Below, in pieces: positions 23,491-35,307 of a stretch of 64,000 bases of DNA; the stretch's first letter is position 1; every line of letters begins with the position of its first letter. The position numbers were made by a program, and so were the translations under genes. The notes beneath the pieces are model-generated. The model worked only from the letters and a program-made list of their open reading frames with translations. It had not been told where the DNA came from and did no database searches. Source of the DNA: Trichostrongylus colubriformis (lineage: Eukaryota > Nematoda > Chromadorea > Rhabditida > Trichostrongylidae); NCBI GenBank assembly GCA_963978905.1, contig OZ022257.1:15147664-15211663 (forward strand), written 5' to 3'.

Positions 23491-24677
23491 TTAGGTTCCC
23501 GAAAGTCTTGTAGGATTTTTCCAAAAAATCAATAACTCTTGTTTACTTCGAGGCAGGTCTAGGCGGTTCAGTGATGGCAGAGCGTTCTCTAAGCTTTCTA
23601 GTAAAATATATAGTGACCCACCAGATTTCGTGGAGAGAGTAACAAGGCTCGTAGTCGATACCCACCCAACATGCGGTGTCATCTACTATGAGTGGTCTTG
23701 CGGCACCAAAGCGACGGAAGCTTGCGACTCCATCAACGCTGCATTGGGCAAGGGATGTGTGAGCTACGAGACCGTGCGCCGCTGGTTCATCAGCTTCAGC
23801 AACGGCGAGGTTGACATGGAAGACAAACCACTCACGACGCTCACACGCATTCGACGACGAGACGCTGTTCCCCGCCGTTCGAGCCCATAACTTTAAATCG
23901 TCGCCTCCACGAGCCAGGTTATCGGATGGTGCTGTCACGGTGGACCTCATGCCCTGAGGGATGCTCACGAAAGTGCCCGGTGAGCATCTGTCAATCGCTG
24001 CTGCTCCGCCCGCATCGCAACGACTTTCTCGTCTATCTGACTACGGGCGTTGAAAGCTGGGACATGTACGATACCAGCGCACCCCGCGCCTTTTGGCTGC
24101 TACGTGACGCCGAGCAGCCAACGCAGCGCATGTCCGACCTCCATCCAAAGAAGATTCTACTCTGCTGCTTCTGGAGGCGTAAGGAATGCTTTTCCAAGAG
24201 GTGCTGGCACAAAGCGAGACAGTACCCGCTTTCGTACACACCCACCAGCTCCAGGAGATCGCCGTCGCTATTCGACAAAAGCGCCTGAGAAGGTTTGTGG
24301 TCACCCTCCTTCATGACGACGCCCGCTCCTACATCGCAAAGAGTACCCAGGCCAAGCTACACGAGCTCGGCTGGGATGTCCTGCCCCACCAGCCGTACTC
24401 TCCAGACATTACCCCTTCTAACTAGAACCTTACCCAACCTCTTGAACCCGTCCTGGCTAAGAGAAAATTCGCTGATTATGACATGCTCGCAAAGGCGATC
24501 GATGACTTCTTCGACTCTCAGAACCCAGAGCTCTGGGAGGAGGATTTACCTGTGAGGGGGCAGTGTTGTCGATAACAATGGTGAATACGTTGTTGCCTGA
24601 TTGTTGTTTGTCGGAAGAAAAAAAATTATAAAAAGTGATGATCGGAAAAATCCTACAAGACTTTTGGGACAGCCTAA
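23491..24677 (+). pseudogene. Decayed mariner transposon with transposase relic
   Basis: Terminal inverted repeats share AAAGTCTTGTAGGATTTTTCC and the ends TTAGG/CCTAA, with TA at both sides (23489-23490 and 24678-24679). Plus-strand frames carry mariner landmarks in order: an N-terminal helix-turn-helix region (GVIYYEWSCGTKATEACDSI, ETVRRWF) near 23690-23830, a worn middle, then HDDARSYIAKSTQAKLHELG and PHQPYSPDITPSN near 24310-24423 and FADYDMLAKAIDDFF near 24470. Several frameshifts and stops (one directly after PSN) break it, so it cannot make active transposase. It shares its left TA with the palindromic element next door. Confidence 0.9.
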
Positions 24678-24689
24678 TAGAATGGTTCC

Positions 24690-24857
24690 CTCTGAAGGAC
24701 GATAGCGCAACAATGAGTGCCCCCACCTACATTACAGCGCGTTTCTGACACCAAAAACCATTCCTCAGAAAACTTGTTAATCAAGGAAGTGTTACCCATT
24801 CTTGAACACGTGAATCTTACAGGGTGCTATCGTAGAGGGTGGGGGTGGAACTACAAA
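24690..24857. repeat. Inverted repeat with GCTATCG ends
   Basis: ACGATAGCGCAACAATGAGTG followed by CCCCCACC at the left is roughly mirrored by GTGCTATCGTAGAGGGTGGGGG at the right, resembling the element at 12962-13184. The match is imperfect. 24860-25390 holds no supported gene. Confidence 0.5.
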
Positions 24858-25392
24858 TGCTCTGCATTCCACGTTATTTTTGCCTAAGCCCAGGATGGGG
24901 AAGCTGATACACTTCTTCTCCATTAGGCTTAGGAAAAAGTATACGACAGAAGGACACACCAGAGATTTAGATGCTCAACATTTTATGAGATGCCTCTCTT
25001 ACGGTGTTAGCACACTTGCCTCTGCAAAGAGTTACAGCATTTGTTATGCTCAGCCCAGAGAATACTTTGCGCAGAAACAAACAAAACTGAAAAATAGGAG
25101 GAAAACCACTGAACAAAACCCTACCAGAGAAATAAACACGTGCGAACATTGATACTCATAAAAACTAGAAAACAAGGAGCGTTGACAATGGGTGAAACTT
25201 CTCGTCGAAATCGAAACATATGAAAGGCGCAGAAATAAGGAACCGCCGGTTTACTGTACACTACTATTACTGTTTCAAATGTAAAACTTTACCGCGTCTC
25301 TTATTTCTACGGGAGCAGCAAAATGTAGCTGGAGCGCGTTATCTGGCGACACTTGAGGTATTCCGTAGTGGGAGCAACAACGTTTCCCGGGA

Positions 25393-25543
25393 AGACGGTC
25401 GTTTGGCGCGGCCGCTTGGAGCTAATTTGCCAATGGGGCATTGCCAAAGCTCCTCCCCAAAAAGGCTTAGGTAAATCTGGGAGAGTCCAGACGGCTCATG
25501 CGCCCCATTGGCAAATTAGCTGCATGGGGCCGCGCCAAACGAC
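25393..25543. repeat. Palindromic repeat, TCGTTTGGCGCGGCC arms
   Basis: GTCGTTTGGCGCGGCC...GCTAATTTGCCAATGGGGC is mirrored by GCCCCATTGGCAAATTAGCT...GGCCGCGCCAAACGAC, with arms of about 48 bp. A related single arm appears at 55305-55370 (CACTGGCAAATTAGTTG). No coding is supported between here and 26225. Confidence 0.7.
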
Positions 25544-26225
25544 GTACACCCCGTTTCCCGTAGTTTATTCAGCCTGATATACCACCAGGACGCAGGTCAT
25601 TGTCCTGTTTATCCTAGTTCATCGCTTAATTTATGTCGAATAGAGAATTGCTTAAATTAGTTTTCATTTTGGGCGGTAAACATCAATAAACGGGCTTAGT
25701 TTCATTTTACTTCATTATGCTGCAAAGGGTAGGCGTGGCAGACTGCAACATAGAAACGCATAACAGCAATTAATAAAAAAGAAACAAATTGAATCAAGCA
25801 GACGCTCTTCCGGTGCCTTGAGATTCACATTTAAATGTAAACGTTGAACAAAAGATTTGTCCTGTCAAAAGAATGAATAAAGACTGTCAAAAACGGTCGC
25901 TTAGATGAAAATGGAATCATGTGCAAAATAATGTAACATGCGACGCGATCCTGTATTGATGTGTCAATGCCAAGGGAATATAAATTTTTATTTTATAAGT
26001 TCTATATTATAGAGACTTCAAAAATTCTCTTTTTCAATTGCTTATAGCCATATCAGTTGATAATGATAAAACTAGACAAGACATAAGAAGGGCTTTCCCG
26101 CATTACCGAAGCACGATAATTACCGGATACCGGAAGAAATGACAGACTCATTGGAGCAATAAAACAGCACATTAGAACATCTGTCGGCATGAAGAATTGT
26201 AGAAAAAATTCAAATTTCAGAGTTA

Positions 26226-29200
26226 CTATCGAAGGTACTTATTTTTCTTATAATTAGCGAATACACTATGCCGTCCGGGGATATTTTGTGGACAGTAAAG
26301 TGTGGAGTTGTGGTGGCCCATTCGTAGCATGCACAACAGACTCATGCGGCATTCGTTGCCGCATGAGGGTTTCCTCACTCGGAACGCATTTCTGAAATTT
26401 CGCATCGTTTATGAAATTGTGGTGAACACAGACTTCAATGGCAAGGACATTCCTACCTAATATACTTCCTCGCTACTCTTTCGTCTTGAAGGATGGAGTT
26501 CACAGCGATGTTCCAACTAGCGGGAGACAGATCGAATAAACCATATTTTTCCTGGAGCAACGCTATGAACGTGTTGAAATGGTAAATTTATCCAAATTAT
26601 GGAGTGTTATAAGAAAAGTTAGGCTAAACAAAAAAGGATGACGAAACCTTCAGAAGAAGAGGTCAAGCTGTGAGCGGTTCTCCTCCCTCTGATGGGCCCA
26701 GCTAAGCAATCATTCACAAATAGCGACTATGGGCAGATCCAAGGAATTTTTCGGTGATATGTCAAGACAAATGCTTGCAATTGAGTGTGTGAAAGAAGGA
26801 GGTACATCAACCTCTGGGGAGGATAGCAGACGCAAAAACTGCCTTTGATATGTAAATAAGAATATTGGGAATGAAAGTAGAGGTGCTACTAAGTTCTGTG
26901 TTAATGAAGAAAAACGAAATAAAGCCGAAGGAAACCCAGAGAAATTAGACTCATATTCCCTTGTAGATTTATGTCACAGGCATGTATTCTGGCACGTTCC
27001 ATCAGTGACGTATATCGAAGCACGCGGATCTGTGATCCGCGACGGGCTGCGCAGCACCTGTGCTTCCTTGAGCACAGGTTCCACGGTCAGCTCGTAGCTT
27101 CACTAACAAACTATAGTAAGGTGTTCTAGATTGCCATACTTGCTTGAGCCCTCAGCGTTGTAGCAACCATATTTCCCCTCCTGGACCCTTGTGAAAATTA
27201 TCCCCCGCTTGAAGGACGGCTGAGTCTCATCTAGTCTAAACTGTCCCATGGCTCCTTGAGCCTACCCTGAAAGGCTTGTGGAAAGAGCAGAACTTACTCG
27301 AGCTGAATACAGCAATTTCCATATTGGTGGTTTCTTTTCGGTTGCTTTGGTCAAGTCAGCAGAGTAGTTCAATATGTCCACAATTTTCTGAAACATCCGC
27401 AAATCGCAGCATTTGAGTGGCCGGGAAAAGGCTAAAAGACAGCAGTCCTAGTAGATGGGCCGATTCCCTCCACTAGGAGAGGCACCAAGGATAGCTAGTG
27501 CTAATCCGCCCATCACTGGCACACCCTCTGCCTTCAGTATACTCAAATGCAGCGAGAACTCACGAACTGATCAGCCGTATCGACCTCATAAATGCGATAA
27601 GCTGGATTCAGGTCAGCAAATGTAGTCACACTGGGAGCAGCGTAAAGTACCTTCAAAGTTCAAAAAGATGGAAAGGTTCGAAAAACGGAGATTTTCTTGC
27701 GCACTGACTCCAATAGGTGTAGATGAGATGTTGTGCATGTCCTCGTAGAACACAGTGAAGTGGTCAAAGTGAACATGGCCAAAGAACTGAGCCTTGATGG
27801 TTTCGGAAAACCTGTAATAACCGTTATACTTTCAGCTCGCACTTGAGTCGGCAATTCAACCGCAACTGTTTTTTCAACCCAAGAATATTGTCAGTTCAGT
27901 TTTTTGCGCACTAACGCTCCATTTCTCTATATGTAATGTGTTCAGATAACGAAACATCCATGAGCGATGGTGGTGCAGTGACAGATGGCGCGCACTTCCA
28001 CTCGCGCGATACAGCGACCAAATCCTTCGCCAGTACCCCCCACGCGGTAGGAGAATTGGTACCAGACTGTGGAAACACTGACTTGCATATCGGCTGGCAC
28101 CCGTAGCTCATCGTAAAGGTAAAATCGTATTACTTGCTACCACGATTCCGAATGGAACTAGAATGCGCGGCGCATCCCGAACTGATTAACACTGTGAGCT
28201 TTACCCTTCCAAATATAGTGTCGAGGATCCTGTAGGTGTCTCAGATTGGAAAACTTTTTATAGAAAAACTGGAGGTAAACCATGCTACCTCTGGATAACT
28301 CGATAGTAGTTGCGTGCCCAGCCTTCCAAGCATTCGCCATCACCAGGGGGAATATGTGATAGCACATGGACTGATTCTCCCATGAGCTCGGACTGAAATC
28401 ATAATATGCAAAAACGATTACAAATTTCCACCGAATAACATCGATTAATACACATGAACCTTAAAAAGTTCGGTAGCAAACCAGGACATCGTTCCATCAG
28501 GATCGCTCTGATTCAAATAAAGGAAACTGAAACGTGAAAACATCACGGGTAATCTATGGAAAGCATATCCATCAAGCTTTAAAGGCACCAGTAGGGGTAA
28601 GGAAAAACTGAGATCTGGGAGTACATGTTCTCTGAAAACGAACCTTTCACTTCAGAGGAGGTCATACGTGGCGAAAATCGCAATGAAAAAAAAAGGCTTG
28701 GGGTCTTATAACGACCCCGCAGCTCGGCATGCCGTTATGCGGTTATGCGCAGGAGGAGTCGCCGTGGAAGGGCGGGACAACGATCGCAGCCAGCTGGTTC
28801 AGACCCTGGCCTGTCTTCAGTCCACTCTCGCCAGTGACGCAGAAGAGAGAGAAGGGGGATTTTCGGGTTCCTATAACTCGGCTTTTTTTTCGCCGTTTTA
28901 CGTCGTTCTTTCTCTACTACCGTTGCTGAGCACATCTACTATCATATTCCGCAGTCTGCCGAATTTACCCCTTCTGGTGTCTTTAACTTACAAGTTTGTG
29001 TTTTCACAAAATCCTGTGTTCAATGAGATGAGGCGCAATCCATCGGTAACTTTTACGGAATAGGAACCACGACTGAAAAGAGTAATTAGCCAGCCTTATA
29101 TTTGTATGCATGAATCGAATTCCTGTAAGACAACCTACTAAAGCACCATTTTTGAGGCTTCATCGCTGAGCCACGGATCGCCCATTTTGGCGAACTCTTC

Positions 29201-32200
29201 GTACAGCCATGTCGGCCAGAATCGTTCATCAACGAAGTGTGGAGCGAAACTGAAAAATCGAATCAGGGGCGTCTAGCTGCCGACGCATGGCCATTTATAC
29301 GTAGGTTTTCTGGTTCCTTCTCTGAGCTTCACAAAACTCTCCTTTTTTTCCAACCCATATGAGCTTTATCGGGCAGCCCGCAGCCATACAAAATTTAAAA
29401 AACTGTCAATCTCTATAATTTCGAGAAAGCTCAAACGAAAACCCTCCCCCTCAATAGATACGACCCCACTCAGCCCGTGACAGTACAAGACCCAGCACTG
29501 ACCCTAAGTATGTGAGCTTGATTCTGGGTGGGCCTCGACAATCTGATAAGCTGTAGCTCACCTATTCACAGGCACTCCTTCGTGGTTGCCGATCGACCAG
29601 TAAGTAGGAGTCATGGGAAAGAACTGTCGAATTAAAGCGCTCACATTCCTCAGAGCTTCCACATGTTCTTCGACTGAATACATCCAGTCTGCATGGTTGA
29701 TGAAGTCCCCAGATAGCATAATGTAGTCCACCTGGAATATATAACATTTCAATTCGAAGGAATCGCCCACGGAAAATGAGGTTCTTTGTTACCCATATAT
29801 TAAAGGCAGCATTAGGGGAAAGTCGGACGAAAAGTAAAAGTAGTAGTGCATATGAAAGTCGAGATGCCTAGTAACAGGACAGTGGAGAAAAAACGGATGG
29901 AACTGGTCAAAAACCCGAGAAATAGGACTCCCTTCCCACCGTTGGTTCTAGGCGCGGACGACCTTCCCGTCAAGAGGCTGGTAGTCTGAGCTAGTTTTCC
30001 ATTGGCATATTGCCAAGTAACCACAAGGGAATGTTTGGAAATACGACAGCATCTACTCTTTGGAGTGAGCTTCAGGCTAAAATTGCGAAAGCGCACCGCA
30101 AAACCTTCGATCCTGCCACATCTCCTTGACCGCTCCCACCCCAGTCAATCGGGAATTACGTCATCGGGAGGCGGGACCGCTGTGTCCAAGAGGCGGAACC
30201 GCTGCATGGTTGCAGCGTTTTGCGGCGCTTCTACAGCTCGGAGGGGTGCTTTTTCACCGGGATTTCGCCACGGGTAGCCTTTTCAGGCCCAGGACTACCA
30301 TGTGAGTGACTTCTTGTGGGGATTTCTCCATTACCGCATTACCCCTAATGATGTCTTTAATGTTATATTTTCTTGATAAAGCCGTATGCAAAATTTCACG
30401 CGAGAAACCGAGAATTCGGCTAAGACGCGGCTTCCCAAGTTCGCGGCCGGGTGGGCGGGACCTTCAAGCAAAAGCCTCGTCCCGTCGTGCGCCGCGGTTG
30501 GGAACGGAGAGCGGGACTGTTCATGTAACCTGCTATCCATACAATTCATCTCCGACCGCATCGAACAACGGGGTGGGCGCCTCCTCGGGGGCCTCGCCCA
30601 CCCGGCCGATATTTTGTTTTGCTGTATCTTGGCTGGATTCACATTTTTTCGCGTGAAACTTTGCATGCGGCCCATATTAGGCAAATACAACATAATATAT
30701 GGGTAAGATAAAAACTCATTTTTCCGTGAACGATTCCTTTAAGTCATATAAAAATCGGTACTGGGAAGATTGCAGATTCAGAGAATAAAACTGTTTTTAC
30801 ATTTCGAGTTCAATTTCTATGAGAACCTTTCATGCACCATTATGGCACTTATGTTTCAATAGATTCGGTTTTCTGCAATCAAAGCTCTCTGTTTAGTAGA
30901 TAAATACTGTTCCTTATTCAGTCTTTTGCCTGCTTCAGTTCCTACTTCAGCTTTATATTTTACCAGTCGGCTGGCGCACACTACCGTGCGCGAAACACCA
31001 TGGACGCTAGTAGGTCGATCGGAATTGCTCATTTTCTTGAGGACAGAGTATTCAGTGTACGCTCCGCCCAACATGGGTGGAGCTTGCTGTGGTTCATGTG
31101 TGCATCTTCGTTCCTGTCCCATGCCCCACCCTTTCCAAAATTTACTCCATCTCCACGGTCTGTTTTTAATGTCCAGGATTTTTTCTTGACATTCAGAATC
31201 TCATCGTTACCTAAATCCACCTTCCTCCACGTTTGGGGTCATATTAGAATCCAATTCACAATTTCCGGTCTGAAAACGTACATTTCAGGACTTGCCCCGA
31301 CCACCGTGGGCGGAGCTTAACCAGGCCATGTGAGGACTTCACTTCTTGTCCCATGCCCTACGCATACCACACTTGTCCCCATCTCCACAGGTCGTTTTTC
31401 ATACAATATCTAATTTCGTGACAGATGGACGGACGGACGGACGGACGGAGGGACGTACGGACAGATGAAGCATTTTATATACAGTAGAAATGATGGGGCG
31501 TCACAGCACGCATATATAAATAAACAAATGAATAAATAAATAAGTTCTCAGTGCCACCAATTTGTTGTCCTGGCATGACGTCATAATCTGTAAATCGGAA
31601 AAGTAAAAGACTATGTGGCAGGCACTACCTCTTGTGTTGCGTTGATATGCTTTAGCATATTCTCGAGTGTCCGATAAGGAATGTCACATTTACCGACAGT
31701 TCCCCAGTATCCAGCGGGTTTCAATGGCGTTCCTGCAAAAGATTGCTTGAAATATTTTAGAAAAACAGAGGATGGTGCGCGGTACACGGTGCTACACAGT
31801 CCTTACAGTAACTGGGACGTGGAATAAATTTCAATTGTCCGACTGCTACATCACATGTCATACATCCCAAAAGGATCTCACTCGAACTTCTGCTTCCAGA
31901 GACTTTCAGAGAGCTATCCGGAATTCTCCTTCATGAAGAAGGGGGAGGCATTCAGGTCGACTTAAAGACACCGGAAGGGGTAGTTTTGGCCTACGGTAGA
32001 ACAGACGTAGTTCGGATGAGTTTAAGTGGCCGCCATTGCACAAACTCGCCGAACTGACGCCTTGGCATGGTGCCAAGAGGAGATGCCTTCATTGTAAAGT
32101 TGTTCCTTCCTTTTACTTTTTCTTTTGTTCTTTCTTGTATTGTTTCTAGATGCACTTACATGGATGCTATGTAGTTGGGAATGGCCACTGCACTGCGCTG

Positions 32201-33923
32201 GGAGTTAAGTGCTACTACTAACGTTTGCCTGCGGCCCGTCTCCTACAGCGTACAACTCGGAAAGTCAGTGTGTTGATGCGAATGTGATGCGAATACACAC
32301 GACAGCCTCGCGCTTTTGAATCCGGGTTTTTTCGCCGATTATCGCTTCTAACCTTGAGTGTTTGTTACAAAATGCTCATTTCTTTGCATTCCTCTTGTTT
32401 CGGACCCCTCCCGGTTCCTTTAACCTCTGGAGAATGAGTTAAACCTTGGCAGACTCTTGAGGATGAGTAGCAAAACAGTAAGCTTGTATGACAGACAGCG
32501 GTTGGCCGTTGCGTACGCGCACGTTCTGAAGGGAGCAGAGCATTAACGTACTGTAGAGCGTCATAGCAGTGCTGTACCGTATATAAGCTTGTACCAAAAA
32601 AAAAACAGCTGACCTGATGTCGATCGACAGCAAATGGGCAGATCGCATTCAGCTTCCGATCCATGCTCGTATTCATAATCCACGTGCATGTCGGACAATT
32701 GCAGTACTCGTAGGTATTTGCGGTCAGTCGCTCTTTCCGCAGCATCTGAAACAGGACCATATGACCCAGAAGTGGAGAGATACGCTAAGAAAAAATGCAT
32801 ACATTGCATTTTTCTCTCATCGATGATTTCCTTCAGCCTGCCAGTGGGTTTTGGTGGAAGTGCGACCGACCAACCCGACTCATTAGGATCGTGCGGATCT
32901 GCACAATCGTTAATCAACAGACCACAGATTACTGATGGTTCTTTATTGGCCAGTTGTCGAAACACATAGAAGAACTCGTCCTATAAATGGAAGAACCCTG
33001 GTGTGTGCCATTGGGACAGAAAATTTGCGTGACACAAAAAATTTTCAACTTGAAGTCGCCTTCATCACCGAAATGGGTGGTTTTTGAATTATTCCTCCTA
33101 TCTTACTTTGCCTTTTCCACATGAGTGCCATGTCGGAAATTTGTTCGACTGAGGATAGGTGTGATTAGGCAGAGTGGGCGTGGCTTGGTTTTGTTCAAGC
33201 AGGCACAACACCGTGAGGAGGAACCGTGCAGCCACAACAAAAGTGCAGTTCAGGCAGGTACCCAAGACCCTATTCTCCCCAAAAAAGTACGTCACTAATC
33301 TGAATAGTGCCTTCAAAGGCATCGGGAGGCGTAAGAAGAAAGTGAGAACTGGGAATAATTGTTTTTTGAATACAAACCTTCCGCTGCAGGAACAGGAATT
33401 CATACCGGAACCCGCAGAGAAAAAACGTCGGTTGGGGTCTCATCACTATCCCGCAGTAAACGAGTCGTGCTGCCGTTAATCTGCCGAAGGTGGGAAAACG
33501 TTCGCGGCGGCTGACTTGGGTTCTCGCCCGTCTGCAACCTACCCTGCTGGCTAGTGACGCAGAGGGGTGCGAAAGACAAAAGCGTTTTTGGGTTCCAAAC
33601 TTTCGGAGTTCCGCCTCGTTCTTAGTATACTGTCACCCTATTTTCACATTCTACAATCGGCCAAATTTACGCCTCCCGCTGGCATTAAAATTTTGTGCAT
33701 TGTTCACAAAATGAGTCATAAATAAATTCATGAGCAAAAAAATGATGCTCCGGTGTTCCAAGTCTTCTTGGACAACCTGACAGATGTCGTAGCATTCAAA
33801 CTTACCCGAAATTGTGTTGAAATGCCATTGCAAACGACCCAACTCTGCTTGGCAACCAGCTTACAGATCAAGGATGCAAACTGCAATACTACTGGTTCGC
33901 TCACATCCCACTGCATGACCAGC
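26226..33923 (-). CDS. asm: Acid sphingomyelinase (5' end not found)
   Basis: Lysosomal or secreted Zn metallophosphoesterase that splits sphingomyelin to ceramide and phosphocholine. Fourteen in-phase minus-strand exons give 534 residues to the stop: 33806-33923, 32803-32980, 32614-32745, 31629-31732, 29562-29731, 29139-29249, 28992-29072, 28460-28526, 28289-28392, 27709-27811, 27564-27650, 27298-27387, 26457-26551, 26226-26391. The first two encode a saposin-B half-domain (SLICKLVAKQSWVVC, ICGLLINDC). The catalytic domain keeps every family metal motif: LSDMH, LSGDF, GNHEG, SHIPPG, FFGHVHFD. The C-terminal region ends in a Cys-rich stretch (KPSCGNEC, LLCML). The 57-bp intron 32746-32802 is multiple-of-3 and stop-free, so retention would add 19 residues. 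The start exon with signal peptide and first saposin cysteines should lie above 33923 but I could not identify it. Which nematode asm paralogue this is remains open. Confidence 0.94.
28583..28982. mobile_element. Intact TTAA MITE, family B, in an asm intron
   Basis: Left end AGGCACCAGTAGGGGTAA and right end TTACCCCTTCTGGTGTCT form an 18-bp inverted repeat with two mismatches; TTAA flanks both sides (28579-28582, 28983-28986). It sits in the asm intron 28527-28991. On the gene strand the flanking TTAA overlaps positions +6 to +9 of the 5' splice site GTAAGTTAA. Confidence 0.9.
29758..30738. mobile_element. MITE family A copy split by a family D insertion
   Basis: The left arm from AGGAATCGCCCACGGAAAAT to ACCCATATAT and the right part from TGTTATATTTTCTTGATAAA to CGTGAACGATTCCTT together make one family A palindrome, ending at TTAA (30739-30742). 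Between them lies the complete element 29804-30356. The junction matches the ATATATTTATGTTGTATTTG text of the unbroken copy at 1371-1391. It lies in the asm intron 29732-31628. Confidence 0.85.
29804..30356. mobile_element. TTAA-flanked MITE, family D, nested
   Basis: Starts AGGCAGCATTAGGGG and ends CCCCTAATGATGTCT, with TTAA at 29800-29803 and 30357-30360. It is inverted relative to the copy at 4454-5004, with the CTTTTTCACCGGGATTTCG block as internal marker. Its insertion into family A shows family D moved later. Confidence 0.88.
31050..31490 (+). repeat. Retroposon-like 3' tail with (GGAC)n
   Basis: Two units beginning near CCGCCCAACATGGGTGGAGC and CCGACCACCGTGGGCGGAGC are followed by AATTTCGTGACAGATGGACGG, a run of GGAC repeats and TTATATACAGTAGAAATGATG. 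The order matches the minus-strand copy at 15490-16200 and the tail at 46441-46502. It lies in an asm intron. The family is unidentified; non-LTR retroposons often end in such short repeats. Confidence 0.6.
31966..32419. mobile_element. TTAA-flanked MITE, family C (copy 2, inverted)
   Basis: Begins AGACACCGGAAGGGGTAG after TTAA (31962-31965) and ends CGGACCCCTCCCGGTTCC before TTAA (32420-32423). The body is the reverse complement of 9335-9793. It lies in the asm intron 31733-32613. Confidence 0.9.
33106..33312. repeat. Partial MITE family E in asm intron
   Basis: Text from CACATGAGTGCCATGTCGGA through GTTCAAGCAGGCACAACACC to CCACTAATCTGAATAGTGCC-like sequence follows the right half of the element at 5952-6421. 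The left half is missing. It directly abuts the family B copy at 33317. Confidence 0.65.
33317..33684. mobile_element. MITE family B (copy 4) in asm intron
   Basis: Left end AGGCATCGGGAGGCGTAA and right end TTACGCCTCCCGCTGGCA form an inverted repeat; TTAA follows on the right (33685-33688) and TTCA precedes on the left. Body matches 28583-28982 with indels. It lies in the asm intron 32981-33805. Confidence 0.8.
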
Positions 33924-34057
33924 CTGAAAACAGACTTGTAATTTTGGTTGCTGTTATGGAAATCGCGTCGCCGTTTGTGGCAAGCCCTCCATAGGCTAAC
34001 CAAACCTTATTCTCTCTGTGTGTTCGCTCACTGATCCTGGAACTAGTTGCTTCTTAA

Positions 34058-34514
34058 AGAAACCGAAAAGGGTCCGAAACAAGAGGAAGATGCAAAGAAT
34101 TGAGCATTTTGTAACAAACACAGAAGGTTAGAAGCGATAATCGGCGAAAAAACAGGAATCAAAAGCGCGACGCTGGGATGTGTATTCGCATCCCATTCGC
34201 ATCTACACACTGACTTCCCGAGTTGTCCGCTGTAGGAGACGGGCCGCGGGCCAACGTTAGTTGTAGCACCTGACTCCCAGCGCAGTGGAGTAGCCATTCC
34301 CAACAACATTAGCATTCATGTAAGAACATCTAGAAACAATATAAGGAAGATCAAAGGAAAAAGTAAAAGGAAATAACAACTTTATAATGGGAACATCTCC
34401 TCTTGGCACCATGCCAAGGCGTCAAATTGGCGAGTTTCTGCAAAGGCGGCCACTTGAACTCGTTCGAACTACGTCTGTTCTACCGTAGGCCAAAACTACC
34501 CGCTTCCGGTGTCT
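34058..34514. mobile_element. TTAA-flanked MITE, family C (copy 3)
   Basis: Begins AGAAACCGAAAAGGGTCC after TTAA (34054-34057) and ends CGCTTCCGGTGTCT before TTAA (34515-34518). Same orientation as 9335-9793, with few differences. It lies upstream of the first asm exon found, perhaps in the first intron. Confidence 0.88.
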
Positions 34515-34539
34515 TTAATTAACAATAAGCTGATCAGAG

Positions 34540-35067
34540 GGGAAAACCTAGCGGCTAGGGCAATCCTTCTCTCAGGTCCCCATCTGAAAAGGTCCCTGAC
34601 GAGGGTAAAACAAGCTTTAACGGTAACCGTTTCAATTACTAGGAGCCTGAAAGGTATGCAGCCTGTTTGCCTTCAGAGAGAGGACCTGCCTCATATTGAA
34701 CTCGACTCCGCAACTGATATTCATTCATTTGTTCACCTTCTGAGATCTAAATCGCTCAAATTGTGTTGCTCCCTTTTTAGTACTCGGATGACTGAGCACA
34801 GATTGTTTCGAAATGAGCGGTGTTCGATATGTTTTCATGAAAAGTGATTCAAAAGCATCACTGACCACATTGCCGATACAGCCGCAGTGCATGCAACACA
34901 AAGAGGTGAAAATTTCAAAGCTCTGCTGGAGACATGTTCTGAAAAAAGGAAGAACTTTAACCGCCGCTCTTATTGTTCACAATGTTGCTCACCTTGCTTT
35001 CTCAACTCAATGGGTCGTTTCGGCACTGAATAAGATTGGCTTGAGAGAATACAGAAAGCGAGAATAA
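34540..35067 (+). other. Unclassified open frames on the plus strand
   Basis: Two overlapping plus-strand frames (about 34540-34847 and 34813-35067) are open, not palindromic and not part of any repeat recognised here. The first contains EDLPHIELDSATDIHSFVHL and the second QPQCMQHKEVKISKLCWRHV. They could be frameshifted parts of a decayed retroelement protein or chance. I assign no function. Confidence 0.2.
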
Positions 35068-35307
35068 AGGAAAACGCTCGTGTAAATCTTGGCATAGTGG
35101 CCTTTATCGTGAAAAGGCCACAGAATATCCACCAGAGATACACTCAAAATGGTGTATATTCTTACTTTACGTACAAGGAGCCAATCTGAAATCGAAAACA
35201 TCAGTGGGTGCTGCTGTACCACTATGAAATTTCGATAGGATCGCATCACAGCTTCTAATGATAGAAAGTTTACGCAATCTTACATTGGTCAAAGGAGGTG
35301 TGTGCAT

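Noticed and set aside
27911..28111. Candidate extra asm exon
   Set aside because: The exons on either side (27709-27811 and 28289-28392) join in phase and match the family without a gap, so this is intron.
31420..31450. GGAC microsatellite as an independent feature
   Set aside because: It is part of the retroposon-like tail that recurs elsewhere in the window.
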